Of a DNA stretch of 64,000 nucleotides, positions 7,304 to 16,328 are shown piece after piece. Positions within the stretch are counted from its first letter, which is position 1. Every line of letters begins with the position of its first letter. Made by a program: the position numbers and the translations under genes. The stretch spans positions 7,130,001 through 7,194,000 of the forward strand of contig NZ_CP015163.1 in assembly GCF_003312875.1 (NCBI RefSeq), given 5' to 3'. Below the pieces are notes generated by a model. The model saw nothing but the letters and a program-made list of their open reading frames with translations, was not told the DNA's origin and searched no databases. This stretch comes from Amycolatopsis albispora (GTDB lineage: Bacteria; Actinomycetota; Actinomycetes; Mycobacteriales; Pseudonocardiaceae).

Positions 7304-7908
7304 CGAACGCCGTGCATCGCGAACCCGACGAACGACTCGATGACGCGCTCGCGTTCGGCCGGGGTCACCCCGCGCACCCCGGTCAGGATCGCCGAGATGA
7401 TCAGCGACAGCAGGCCCTCCCCGGCGACCTCGGTGTCCAGATCGGACTGGAGGAAACCGCGGCGCACCCCGTTGGCGAGAAAGGCCGACGCGGTGGCGCC
7501 GAAGGTCCGGACCAGCCGCAGCAGCCGCTGCAGCGATTCGTCGTCGATGGCCGGGGCGTCGAGCAGGATGAACTGGACCAGCGCGGGTTCCCGCTCGACC
7601 AGGTCGAACACCCTGGTCAGAATGGTGCGGAACTGCGCGGCCAGTTCGTCCGCGGTGGACGCGTCGTCGGGCTCGTCACCGGCGACCACCGCGTCGAGGA
7701 TGAAGTCGACGCCGGTGTCGAGCACCTCGTCGAGAATGTGCCGCTTGTTGTCGAAGTAGTTGTAGAAGGTGCCGTGGCTGACCCCGGCTTCCTTGACGAT
7801 GTCGGAAACCCCGGTGTTGCGGTAACCCCGCGAGGAGAACACGTGGTGCGCGGCGCGAACCAGCTGGACCCGCCGCTCTGCCGTACGGTTGCGCACGGAC
7901 GCTCCCAT
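7300..7908 (-). CDS. TetR family transcriptional regulator (downstream paralogue)
   Basis: A 202-aa regulator with an N-terminal TetR helix-turn-helix (AAHHVFSSRGYRNTGVSDIVKEAGVSHGTFYNYFDNK) and a C-terminal ligand-binding domain. It starts at ATG 7908; a GTG at 7911 is also possible. It follows the upstream tetR after TAAGTGATG, so translation is likely coupled. Its C-terminus (VIESFVGFAMHGVR) closely parallels that of the upstream protein (YIDTLVGFAVHGVGK), so the pair arose by tandem duplication. The ligand is unknown; the divergent aarF-like gene is a possible target. Confidence 0.9.
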   Translation of the reverse strand: MGASVRNRTAERRVQLVRAAHHVFSSRGYRNTGVSDIVKEAGVSHGTFYNYFDNKRHILDEVLDTGVDFILDAVVAGDEPDDASTADELAAQFRTILTRVFDLVEREPALVQFILLDAPAIDDESLQRLLRLVRTFGATASAFLANGVRRGFLQSDLDTEVAGEGLLSLIISAILTGVRGVTPAERERVIESFVGFAMHGVR

Positions 7909-7911
7909 CAC

Positions 7912-8574
7912 TTACTTGCCCACCCCGTGCACGGCGAACCCGACCAGGGTGTCGATGTACCGCACGCGTTTCTCCTCGGTCGCCTCACCGCGCATGGCCA
8001 GCAGGAAGCCCGGCACGACCAGCGCGTTCAGCCCGTGCGCCACCGCGGCGGTGTCCAGGTTCGGCCGCAGCCAACCCGACCGCACGCCGTGTTCCAGATA
8101 GGACGCCATCAGCGCGGACAGCGTGGCCTCCAGCCCGAGCAGCCGCGCCTTCAGCTCCGCGTCGATCGCCGCTGCCTCCACCAGCACCAGCTTGAGCAGG
8201 TCCGGTTCCTCGTCGATCAGCGTGAACAACCGCCGCGCGATGGCGCGCAGCTGCGTGGCGAACTCCTCGGCGTCACGCGGTTTTTCGCGGGTGGCCGCGG
8301 CTCGCACGGTGGTGATCAGGCGCTCCACGCAGTGGTCGAGCACGTGGTCGAGCAACTCGCGCTTGCTGTCGAAGTAGCGGTAGACGGTGCCCTGGCCCAC
8401 CTTCGCGTGCTTGGCCACGTCGGAGATGTTGGCGGCTTCGTAGCCGCGTTCGGTGAAGATGACACACGCGGCGTCGACGATCTGCCTGCGGCGCCGTTCG
8501 GCCAGGCCCTTTTCCGGCGGCCTGCCCCGGCGCGCGCGGGGCGTCGCCGGTGGGGACGTGGACGCGGATTCCAT
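7912..8574 (-). CDS. TetR family transcriptional regulator (upstream paralogue)
   Basis: A 220-aa regulator beginning MESASTSPP (ATG 8574); the open frame extends 22 codons further, but that part is poorly protein-like. A basic linker (RARRGRPPEKGLAERRRRQI) precedes the TetR helix-turn-helix (VIFTERGYEAANISDVAKHAKVGQGTVYRYFDSKREL). It is first in a two-gene operon with its paralogue and divergent from the aarF-like kinase gene, with 230 bp between them. In such arrangements TetR proteins usually control the intergenic region (family knowledge). No convincing long palindrome was seen there. Confidence 0.9.
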   Translation of the reverse strand: MESASTSPPATPRARRGRPPEKGLAERRRRQIVDAACVIFTERGYEAANISDVAKHAKVGQGTVYRYFDSKRELLDHVLDHCVERLITTVRAAATREKPRDAEEFATQLRAIARRLFTLIDEEPDLLKLVLVEAAAIDAELKARLLGLEATLSALMASYLEHGVRSGWLRPNLDTAAVAHGLNALVVPGFLLAMRGEATEEKRVRYIDTLVGFAVHGVGK

Positions 8575-8804
8575 CCCGGTCAGCTTACGGGACCTGAACT
8601 TCCGTGTACGGCTCAGCTCTGCATTAGTGCACACGATCACGCACCGCCACCCCGGGTTCTACGGAGCGCGCTTCCCGATTCGGCCGGCTGTTTCACCGGG
8701 GCGGCCCGGCCGTATTCTGGCGCCGGATTTTCCGCGATGTGCGGAAAACGGTCGATTTCGCACGCATGTCGCGCTATAAAGGCCGGTTACGCCGGGGAGG
8801 GCCG

Positions 8805-10187
8805 ATGAGGAAGGCACCACCGAGGTCGCGGCTGGTGCGCGGGACCGCGCTGGGCAGGCTGGCCGCCGGGCAGGCGCTGCGGCAGGCGGGCAGCAAGGTC
8901 GCCGCACTGGGCCGATCGGGTGAGGAAAAGCGCAGGCTGCTCGACCGCCGGGCGCTCGAGGCCGCCGATCAGCTCGTTTCGGTGCTCGGCGGAATGAAGG
9001 GCGCCGCGATGAAGATCGGGCAGCTGCTTTCGGTGCTCGATCTCGATCTCGTGCCCGAGTCGGTGCGCCCGGAATTCCGGCGGAAACTCGCGGTACTGCT
9101 CGACCGGGCCCCCGCCGTTCCGTTCTCCGGAATGCGGAAGGTGATCGAGGCGGATTTGGCCGCGCCGATCGCCGAGGTGTTCGCCGAATTCGACGAGAAT
9201 CCGGTCGCCGCGGCCTCGATCGGGCAGGTCTACCGGGCGCGGCTGGCCGACGGCCGCGCGGTCGCGGTGAAGGTGCAGTACCCGGGCATCGCCACCGCGG
9301 TGCGGGCCGACCTGAAGAACCTGGCGTTGTTCCTGCGGCTCGCGCCGGACCTCTTCCCCGGCCTGGAAATGGACTCGCTGGCCAGGGAGATCCGGCTGCG
9401 CGTCGAAGAGGAACTGGACTACCGGCTGGAAGCGCGGACGCAGCACGACCTCGCCACCCGCTTCGCCGGGCACCCGTTCCTCGTCATCCCGGACAGCGTC
9501 GGGGAACTCTGCGGGGAACGCGTGCTGGTCACCGAGTTCGTCGACGGGCTCGACTTCGACCACATCGCCGCGCAACCGCAGCCGGTGCGCGACCGGGTCG
9601 GCGAGATCGTCTACCGCTTCTACTGCGGCTCCCTGTTCCGCACCGGCGACTTCCCCGGCGACCCGCACCCCGGCAACGTGCTGCTGCGACCGGACGGCCG
9701 GGTGGCGTTCCTGGATTTCGGGCTGTTCAAGCGGATGAGCCCCGAGAGCGCGGCGCTCGAGCGGTCGGTGCTGCGGGCCGCGGCCGACGGTGACGCCGAG
9801 CAGGTGCACGCGCGGATGACCGCGGCGGGCATTCTCGGCGAACCCGGCCGGATCCAACCGGACGAGGTGCTCGCCTACATCGAGGACGCCGTCGGCTGGT
9901 ACCTCGCCGACGCCGAAATCGAGGCGACCCCCGAACTCGCGGCCGAGGCCATGATCAGTTCGATCGACCCGCGGTCGCCGCACTACCGCAAGATGCGCTG
10001 GCAGTACCTGCCGCCGGAGCACCTGTTCGCGCGGAGGGCGGAGTTGTACACCTTCGGCCTGCTCGGCAGGCTGCGGGCCCGCGGGAACTGGCACCGCATC
10101 GCGCGGGAATGGCTGCACGGCGAGGAACCGGTGACGGAACTCGGCCGGATCGACGCCGCGTGGCGCGCGGCTCAGGAGCCCAGGTAG
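8805..10187 (+). CDS. AarF/ABC1/UbiB family atypical kinase
   Basis: A 460-aa protein. ATG 8805 is chosen over ATG 8739 because GGGGAGGG lies just upstream. The family signature is complete: the KxGQ motif (AAMKIGQ, ~66-72), the Ala-rich loop AAASIGQVYRA (~138-148), the ATP-binding Lys in VAVKVQYPG (~155), GDPHPGN (~285) and LDFG (~304). UbiB-like proteins are atypical kinases/ATPases linked to quinone or lipid metabolism. It is divergent from the two tetR genes, and its 3' end overlaps the convergent response-regulator gene by 16 bp. Confidence 0.92.
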   Translation: MRKAPPRSRLVRGTALGRLAAGQALRQAGSKVAALGRSGEEKRRLLDRRALEAADQLVSVLGGMKGAAMKIGQLLSVLDLDLVPESVRPEFRRKLAVLLDRAPAVPFSGMRKVIEADLAAPIAEVFAEFDENPVAAASIGQVYRARLADGRAVAVKVQYPGIATAVRADLKNLALFLRLAPDLFPGLEMDSLAREIRLRVEEELDYRLEARTQHDLATRFAGHPFLVIPDSVGELCGERVLVTEFVDGLDFDHIAAQPQPVRDRVGEIVYRFYCGSLFRTGDFPGDPHPGNVLLRPDGRVAFLDFGLFKRMSPESAALERSVLRAAADGDAEQVHARMTAAGILGEPGRIQPDEVLAYIEDAVGWYLADAEIEATPELAAEAMISSIDPRSPHYRKMRWQYLPPEHLFARRAELYTFGLLGRLRARGNWHRIAREWLHGEEPVTELGRIDAAWRAAQEPR

Positions 10188-10816
10188 CGCAGCACCGCGA
10201 GCACCCGGCGGCTGTACCCGCTGGTGTGCGAAAGCTCCAGCTTGTCGAAGATCGCGTTCACGTGCTTTTCCACCGCGCTCAGCGAAACGTAGAGCTGCCC
10301 GGCGATCCCGGCGTTGGTGTGGCCCTGCGCCATCAGGTCGAGCACCTCGCGTTCGCGTGCGGTCAGCCTGCCGAGCGGGTCGCTGTGCGTGGTCCTGGCG
10401 AGCAGGCGGCGCACCACCTCCGGGTCGAAGGCCGCGCCGCCCTCACCGACCCGCGTCAGCGCGTCGAGGAATTCGCCGACCTGCGCCACCCGGTCCTTGA
10501 GCAGGTAGCCGACCCGGCCGCCGTCGTCGGTGATCAGCTCGGTGGCATACCGCTTTTCCACGTACTGCGACAACACCAGCACCCCGACCTCGGGGAACCG
10601 CGCGCGGATCTCCAGTGCCGCGCGCAGGCCCTCGTCGGTGTGCGTCGGCGGCATCCGGACGTCGGTGACGATCACGTCGGGGCGGTACGCGGCGGTGGCG
10701 GACAGCAGCGCGGCGGCGTCACCGACCGCGGCCAGCACCTCGTGCCCCTCTTCGGCGAGCAGCCGAACCAGCCCTTCCCGCAGCAGCGTGCTGTCCTCGG
10801 CGAGCACTAACCGCAC
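10172..10816 (-). CDS. NarL/LuxR-type response regulator
   Basis: A 214-aa protein. It has a receiver domain with acidic residues in LAEDS, phospho-acceptor Asp52 (VTDVRMPP) and Lys in YLLKDRV. The C-terminal LuxR helix-turn-helix begins at LTAREREVLDLMAQGHTNAGIAG (~150-172). The start overlaps the 3' end of the upstream histidine kinase gene by 10 bp, so the two form one cotranscribed two-component system. The target genes are not evident. Confidence 0.93.
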   Translation of the reverse strand: MRLVLAEDSTLLREGLVRLLAEEGHEVLAAVGDAAALLSATAAYRPDVIVTDVRMPPTHTDEGLRAALEIRARFPEVGVLVLSQYVEKRYATELITDDGGRVGYLLKDRVAQVGEFLDALTRVGEGGAAFDPEVVRRLLARTTHSDPLGRLTAREREVLDLMAQGHTNAGIAGQLYVSLSAVEKHVNAIFDKLELSHTSGYSRRVLAVLRYLGS

Positions 10817-11943
10817 GGCAGTTCCGCGGTGATCGTGGTCGGACCGCCGACCGGACTGTCCACAGTGAACTCCCCATCCGCGGCGGCGACCCGGCGCGCG
10901 AGCCCGGAAAGCCCGCCGCCCGGCCGCGCCCCGCCGGTCCCGTCGTCGCTGATCCGCACGATGAGCATGGTGCCGGTGCGGTGCACCGACACGTCGATCC
11001 GGGTGGCCGACGCGTGCTTCATCGCGTTGGTCACCGCCTCCGAGACCACGAAGTACGCGACCGTCTCCAGCGCGAGCGACGGCCGTTCGGTGAGCTGGAA
11101 GTCCAGGTGCACCGGCAGTCCCGCGTTCTCCGCGACGGCCTCCAGCGCCGGGTGCAGCCCACCGTCGTCGAGCGCGGTCGGGTACACCCGCCAGGTCACT
11201 TCGCGCAGGTCACGCAGGGCCTGCTGGGATTCTTCGTGTGCCTGGCGCACGAGTTCCGCCGCCCGTTCGGTGTCTTCGGCCCGCCGCGCGCGGCCGAGCA
11301 GCATGCCGAGCGCGACCAGCCGCTGCTGCACGCCGTCGTGCAGGTCACGTTCGATGCGACGGCGTTCGTCGTTGACCGCCTCGACCACCTCGGCGCGGCT
11401 GATGGCCAGCTCGGACACCCGGCGGCGCAGCTGTTCCTGCTTGCTCGGCCCGAAGAACCGGCCCGCCAGGAGCAGGTCCAGCTTGGCCACCCCGATCAGC
11501 CCCTGCACCGCGAGAAAGGCGAGCAGCAGGCCGAACAGCAGGATGGTGATCGAGTCGTACCAGTCGGCGGGCTCGTCCCCACCGCCGACGCGGCCACCGG
11601 TGACCACCTGGCCGAGCATGATGGCCGCGGACGCGGCGCCGTAGACGATCAGCAGGAAGACCCCGAGGCCGACCATGCCGGTCACGCTGCGTGGCACCAG
11701 GTACCGCAGCGCGCGGTCACCGGTGTAGTCGTCGCCGTTCTCCGCGCCGAACCAGCGGGCGAGCCGCCGCCGCTCGACCTCCGCCAGCGCGCGTGCCCCG
11801 CGGTAGACCCCGGGACGCGCGGGCGGCAGCACGAGTGCCAGAGTTCCGGCGACCACGTAGATCGATTCGGCGACCGCGGTGAGCGCGCCGGCGGCCAGCC
11901 CGGCGGTACCGCGCCCGGCGGCACGCGCCCAGCTTTTTTCCAC
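10807..11943 (-). CDS. Sensor histidine kinase (HisKA_3)
   Basis: A 378-aa membrane kinase starting at GTG 11943. The N-terminal half holds several hydrophobic helices and resembles the actinobacterial putative sensor domain. The dimerisation/phosphoacceptor region contains ERDLHDGVQQRLVALG (His near residue 200). The catalytic domain has VVSEAVTNAMKHA (N box) and ISDDGTGGA. It phosphorylates the overlapping downstream response regulator. The signal is unknown. Confidence 0.92.
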   Translation of the reverse strand: MEKSWARAAGRGTAGLAAGALTAVAESIYVVAGTLALVLPPARPGVYRGARALAEVERRRLARWFGAENGDDYTGDRALRYLVPRSVTGMVGLGVFLLIVYGAASAAIMLGQVVTGGRVGGGDEPADWYDSITILLFGLLLAFLAVQGLIGVAKLDLLLAGRFFGPSKQEQLRRRVSELAISRAEVVEAVNDERRRIERDLHDGVQQRLVALGMLLGRARRAEDTERAAELVRQAHEESQQALRDLREVTWRVYPTALDDGGLHPALEAVAENAGLPVHLDFQLTERPSLALETVAYFVVSEAVTNAMKHASATRIDVSVHRTGTMLIVRISDDGTGGARPGGGLSGLARRVAAADGEFTVDSPVGGPTTITAELPCG

Positions 11944-12101
11944 CCCGTGAGGCTAACCGGCCCGCACGCGCGGCGAACTGCGGTTTTCCGCAGGTTCGGG
12001 CTGGGGTATCCGGCTGGATATGGGACGACTCACCGCAATGTCCGGAACTCGAGGTGTTCGTAGCTTCGTTGGCAGGTGCAGACGACCATGAAAGGCCGCC
12101 G

Positions 12102-12863
12102 ATGATCACGCAACTCGCCCAGCAAGCCCCGGAGATGGGAGGGCTCGCCGGTTGGGCGGTGAGTCTGATGGACACGCTCGGAGGGGTGGGCGCGGCCGTC
12201 ATCGTCGGCCTCGACAACCTCTTCCCGCCCATCCCCAGCGAACTGGTGCTGCCGCTGGCCGGCTTCTCCGCCAGCCAGGGCACCTTCAGCCTGGCCGAAG
12301 CGCTGATCTGGACGACGCTCGGCTCGGTGGCGGGCGCGGTGATCGTCTACTACCTGGGGGCGCTGCTCGGCCGGGACCGCTGCCGCGCGCTGATCTGCAA
12401 GGTGCCGCTGGTCAAGGGCTCCGACTTCGACAAGACCGAGCAGTGGTTCGCCAAGCACGGCACCAAGGCGGTCTTCTTCGGCCGGATGATCCCGCTGTTC
12501 CGCAGCATGATCTCGCTGCCGGCCGGGATCGAGAAGATGCCGGTCTGGAAGTTCCTGTCGCTGACCACGCTGGGCAGCCTGATCTGGAACACCATCTTCG
12601 TGGTGGCCGGGTACGTCCTCGGGGCGAACTGGCACGTGATGGAGGAGTACGCGGGCATCTTCCAGAAGATCGTGATCGGCCTGGTGGTGCTGGCCGTGGT
12701 GGTCTTCGTGGTGAAGCGCCTGAAGAACCGGAACAAGCCCGAGGAAGAGCCTGTGGAGCAGGACGACGACCGCCCCACTCGGATGCTCTCCGTGCCGGAG
12801 ATGACCGGTGGCCGCGGCCGCTTCGTCGGCGACCTGCATTCCGAGGACAACCGCCGCCGCTGA
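12102..12863 (+). CDS. DedA family membrane protein
   Basis: A 253-aa protein; ATG 12102 has GAAAGG nearby, and an earlier in-frame start at 12054 is less likely. It carries the DedA/VTT core: DNLFPPIPSELVLPLAGF near the N-terminus, LGRDRCRALI, then FFGRMIPLFRSMISLPAG with the conserved FxRFxPxxR-like signature. The C-terminus is basic, then acidic, and cytoplasmic. DedA proteins are proton-dependent transporters implicated in undecaprenyl-phosphate or phospholipid flipping and envelope homeostasis. It converges with lon. Confidence 0.93.
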   Translation: MITQLAQQAPEMGGLAGWAVSLMDTLGGVGAAVIVGLDNLFPPIPSELVLPLAGFSASQGTFSLAEALIWTTLGSVAGAVIVYYLGALLGRDRCRALICKVPLVKGSDFDKTEQWFAKHGTKAVFFGRMIPLFRSMISLPAGIEKMPVWKFLSLTTLGSLIWNTIFVVAGYVLGANWHVMEEYAGIFQKIVIGLVVLAVVVFVVKRLKNRNKPEEEPVEQDDDRPTRMLSVPEMTGGRGRFVGDLHSEDNRRR

Positions 12864-12865
12864 AC

Positions 12866-12918
12866 GCTATGAATGTGGCTTTCATAGCGCCAGGCGCTAT
12901 GAAAGCCACATTCATTGC
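12866..12918. repeat. Nested palindrome between dedA and lon
   Basis: Two 26-base arms (12866-12891 and 12893-12918) are inverted copies with one mismatch around A12892. Each arm is itself a small palindrome (GCTATGAA ... TTCATAGC on the left, GCTATGAA ... TTCATTGC on the right). It can fold as one long hairpin or two small ones. It lies between convergent genes, so a bidirectional terminator role is likely despite the lack of a T tract. Confidence 0.85.
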
Positions 12919-12928
12919 ATCGAGCGGC

Positions 12929-15322
12929 TCAGGCGGCCTGGGTGACCGGCGTCGCCGCCGGGGCCAGCGCGAGGTCGAGCACCTCGCGCACCGACGCCAC
13001 CGGGTGCACGTCCAGCTCGGCGAGCACCTCGGCGGGCACGTCGTCCAGATCCGGCTCGTTGCGCTGCGGGATGATCACCGTCTTCATCCCGGCCCGGTGC
13101 GCGGCGAGCAGCTTCTGCTTCACCCCGCCGATCGGCAGCACCCGCCCGGTCAGCGACACCTCACCGGTCATCGCCACGTCGGCGCGGACCACCCGGCCCG
13201 AGAGCAGCGACGCCAGCGCGGTGGTCATGGTGACCCCGGCCGACGGCCCGTCCTTGGGCACCGCGCCCGCCGGCACGTGGACGTGGATGCCGCGTTCGGC
13301 CAGGTCACCGACCGGCAGCTCCAGCTCGGCGCCGCGTGAGCGCAGGTAGGACAGCGCGATCTGCGCCGACTCCTTCATCACGTCGCCCAGCTGCCCGGTC
13401 AGCGAGAGCCCGGTGCCGCCGGTTTCCTTGTCCGACAGCGACGCCTCCACGTACAGCACGTCCCCACCGGCACCGGTCACCGCCAGCCCGGTCGCCACCC
13501 CGGGGATCGAGGTGCGCTGGGTGGACACCGGCAGCGAGGACTCCGGCAGGTGCCGCGGCCGCCCGAGATAGGTCTCCAGCTCGGCGGCGTCCACCGTGAC
13601 CGGCAGTTCGGCCTCGCCCAGCGCCACCTTCGTGGTGATCTTGCGCAGCACCTTCGCGATCGTCCGGTTCGCCGCGCGCACACCCGCTTCCCTGGTGTAC
13701 TCGGCCGCGATCCGGCTGAGCGCCGCGTCGGTCAGCGTCACGTCGCCCTCGGCCAGCCCGGCCCGCTCCAGCTCACGCGGCAGCAGGTGGTCACGGCCGA
13801 TGGTGACCTTCTCGTGCTCGGTGTACCCGTCGAGGGTGACCAGCTCCATGCGGTCCAGCAGCGGGCCGGGAATGGTCTCGAGCGCGTTGGCCGTGGCCAG
13901 GAACACCACGTCCGACAGGTCCAGCTCGACCTCGAGGTAGTGGTCGCGGAAGGTGTGGTTCTGCTCGGGGTCGAGCACTTCGAGCAGCGCCGCGGTCGGG
14001 TCGCCGCGGTAGTCGGCGCCCACCTTGTCGATCTCGTCGAGCAGCACCACCGGGTTCATCGAACCGGCTTCCTTGATCGCCCGCACCACGCGGCCGGGCA
14101 GCGCGCCGACGTAGGTGCGCCGGTGACCGCGGATCTCGGCCTCGTCGCGGATGCCGCCGAGCGCCACCCGGACGAACTTGCGGCCCATCGCCTTCGCGAT
14201 CGACTCGCCCAGCGAGGTCTTGCCGACCCCGGGAGGACCGGCGAGCGCCAGCACCGCGCCCGACCTGCGCCCGCCGACCACGGCACCGGCGTCCACCCGG
14301 CGCTTGCGCACGGCCAGGTATTCGATGATGCGTTCCTTCACGTCGTCCAGACCGGCGTGATCGGTGTCGAGCACCGCACGCGCGCCCGCGATGTCGTAGG
14401 AATCCTCGGTGGTGGTGTTCCACGGCATCTCCAGCACCGTGTCCAGCCAGGTGCGGATCCAGCCGCCCTCCGGCGACTGGTCGGAGGTGCGCTCCAGCTT
14501 GTCCACCTCGGCCAGCGCGGCCTTGCGGACGTGCTCGGGCAGTTCGGCGGACTCCACGCGGGCGCGGTAGTCGTCCTCCTCGCCGCTGCCGTCCAGCTCA
14601 CCGAGCTCCTTGCGGATCGCCTCCAGCTGGCGGCGCAGCAGGAACTCCTTCTGCTGCTTCTCCATGCCCTCGGCCACGTCCTTGCGGATCGTGTCGGTCA
14701 CTTCCAGCTCGGCCAGGTGCTCACGCGTCCACTCCAGCGCCTTCTCCAGGCGGGTGGTGACGTCCAGCGTCCGCAGCAGCTCGAGCTTCTGCGCCAGGTC
14801 CAGGTAGGGCGCGTTGCCCGCGAGGTCCGCCAGCGCCGACGGGTCCTCCAGCTCCTGCACCGCGTCCAGCATCTGCCAGACACCGCGCTGCTGGAGCACG
14901 GACAGCACCACCGCCTTGTACTCCCCGGCGAGCTGCTTGCCGTGCTCACCGGCGGGCAGTTCGGTGGCGGTTTCCGCGTGCACCCACCGCGCGGCACCGG
15001 GACCGTCGCCGGTGGCACCGACGTGCGCGCGCTGGGCGCCGCGCAGGACCACGACGGCCTTGCCGCCGGGGACCCGGCCGATGCGCTCGACGGTGGCGAC
15101 CGTGCCCATCTCGGCGTACTCACCGTCCACGCGCGGCACGATCAGCACCTCCGCCTTGGGGGCGGTCCGGATGCCGGGCACGGTCGGGCCCTGGGGTTTG
15201 GCCTGCGCGGACTCCACCGCGGCGCGCGTCTCGGCTTCGGTCAGGTCGAACGGCACGACCATGCCGGGCAGCACAACGTCGGAGTCGAGGGGGAGTACGG
15301 GCAGGAGCCGGGTGTCGGTCAT
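12929..15322 (-). CDS. lon: ATP-dependent protease Lon
   Basis: A 797-aa LonA. The order is N-terminal substrate-binding domain ([22 protein letters not shown]), AAA+ module with Walker [10 protein letters not shown] (~365) and Walker [10 protein letters not shown], then the S16 protease domain with catalytic Ser694 in [10 protein letters not shown] and Lys in [22 protein letters not shown] precedes the ATG. Lon degrades damaged and regulatory proteins. A HAIR-like operator lies directly upstream, as known for lon in Streptomyces, so HspR heat-shock control is expected. Confidence 0.97.
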   Translation of the reverse strand: MTDTRLLPVLPLDSDVVLPGMVVPFDLTEAETRAAVESAQAKPQGPTVPGIRTAPKAEVLIVPRVDGEYAEMGTVATVERIGRVPGGKAVVVLRGAQRAHVGATGDGPGAARWVHAETATELPAGEHGKQLAGEYKAVVLSVLQQRGVWQMLDAVQELEDPSALADLAGNAPYLDLAQKLELLRTLDVTTRLEKALEWTREHLAELEVTDTIRKDVAEGMEKQQKEFLLRRQLEAIRKELGELDGSGEEDDYRARVESAELPEHVRKAALAEVDKLERTSDQSPEGGWIRTWLDTVLEMPWNTTTEDSYDIAGARAVLDTDHAGLDDVKERIIEYLAVRKRRVDAGAVVGGRRSGAVLALAGPPGVGKTSLGESIAKAMGRKFVRVALGGIRDEAEIRGHRRTYVGALPGRVVRAIKEAGSMNPVVLLDEIDKVGADYRGDPTAALLEVLDPEQNHTFRDHYLEVELDLSDVVFLATANALETIPGPLLDRMELVTLDGYTEHEKVTIGRDHLLPRELERAGLAEGDVTLTDAALSRIAAEYTREAGVRAANRTIAKVLRKITTKVALGEAELPVTVDAAELETYLGRPRHLPESSLPVSTQRTSIPGVATGLAVTGAGGDVLYVEASLSDKETGGTGLSLTGQLGDVMKESAQIALSYLRSRGAELELPVGDLAERGIHVHVPAGAVPKDGPSAGVTMTTALASLLSGRVVRADVAMTGEVSLTGRVLPIGGVKQKLLAAHRAGMKTVIIPQRNEPDLDDVPAEVLAELDVHPVASVREVLDLALAPAATPVTQAA

Positions 15323-15338
15323 CGAATGCTCCTTCTCA

Positions 15339-15359
15339 GTTGAGTCTGCTCAGCTCAAC
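15339..15359. promoter_or_regulatory. HAIR (HspR-type) operator upstream of lon
   Basis: GTTGAGT, a 7-base spacer, then GCTCAAC, compared with the HAIR consensus CTTGAGT-N7-ACTCAAG: 11 of 14 positions match and the spacer is exact. It lies 17 bp before the lon start codon. HspR control of lon through such a site is established in Streptomyces. Confidence 0.75.
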
Positions 15360-15428
15360 TTTCCGGAGCTCGGGTTTGTTTCCGCTGGCTGTTCGCCCGT
15401 AGCGAGCGTCACCGGGGAATAAAACCGC

Positions 15429-16286
15429 CTACGGTTTCTGCGCGACGAAGCACCAGGCGAACGGCCGCGCCTTGGCTTCGCGGGCGGTCAGCTCCCGGTC
15501 CGGCCGCCAGTCCGGCAGGTGCGTGACCCCCGGCTCCAGCAGCGTCCAGCCGTCGATCCAGCGCTCGATCTCCTCGCGGTCACGCAGCCACACCGGGTTC
15601 TGCGTGTTCCGGTACTGCGCGGCGAAGTTGCGCACCCCCTCGGCCTCTTCGCCGGTGGTGCCGCCGACCGACATCTGCGACAGCGCCAGCCAGCTGCCCG
15701 GCGCGAGCCTGTCGCGGTAGGTCTTCACCAGCCCGTCCGGGTCGTCGTCGGGACCGACGAAGTGCAGCACCGCCATCATCAGCAGGCACACCGGCTGGTC
15801 GAAGTCGATCAGCCGCCGCGTGGTCGGGTGGTGGAAGATCGCCTTCGGATTGCGCAGGTCCTCCTGGACGTGCCCGGCCCAGCCGGTGGCGCCCTGCCGT
15901 TCGAGGATGAGCGTGGCGTGCGCGGTGGCGACGGCTTCGTAGTCCACGTAGACCACCGTCGCCCGCTCGGCGTCGGGCCCGTCGCCCAGCTCCTCGCGGA
16001 TCACCTCGTGCACGTTGCCCGCGGTCGGCACACCGGAACCGAGGTCGAGGAACTGCCGGATCCCGGCGTCGAGCGCGGCCCGCACCGCGCGGTTCATGAA
16101 CTCGCGGTTGTGCCGGGCCCCCGGTTTCACGTGCGGCCACTGCTCTTCCAGCCGCTTGCCGAATTCGCGGTCCACCGCCCAGTTCTGGGTGCCGCCCAGG
16201 TACCAGTCGTAGACCCGGGCCGAGGACGGCTTCTCGGTGTCCACCCCGGCCGGGGCTTCCGGGGCGGAATCGGTGCTGTCGGTCAA
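15429..16286 (-). CDS. SAM-dependent methyltransferase (DUF574, Methyltransf_19)
   Basis: A 285-aa protein. The longest frame starts with TTG at 16286, with GGAG upstream; a GTG 14 codons later is also possible. Family marks are SSARVYDWYLGGTQNWAVDREFG near the N-terminus, RHNREFMNRAVR, the SAM-binding FLDLGSGVPTAGNVHEV (~95-111) and VYVDYEAVA. This family is greatly expanded in actinomycetes and its substrates are unknown. It follows lon on the same strand but probably has its own promoter. Confidence 0.9.
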   Translation of the reverse strand: MTDSTDSAPEAPAGVDTEKPSSARVYDWYLGGTQNWAVDREFGKRLEEQWPHVKPGARHNREFMNRAVRAALDAGIRQFLDLGSGVPTAGNVHEVIREELGDGPDAERATVVYVDYEAVATAHATLILERQGATGWAGHVQEDLRNPKAIFHHPTTRRLIDFDQPVCLLMMAVLHFVGPDDDPDGLVKTYRDRLAPGSWLALSQMSVGGTTGEEAEGVRNFAAQYRNTQNPVWLRDREEIERWIDGWTLLEPGVTHLPDWRPDRELTAREAKARPFAWCFVAQKP

Positions 16287-16328
16287 CGGTGGCTCCGGAG
16301 GTTTTGTGGCGAACTGCGTTCAACAGTT

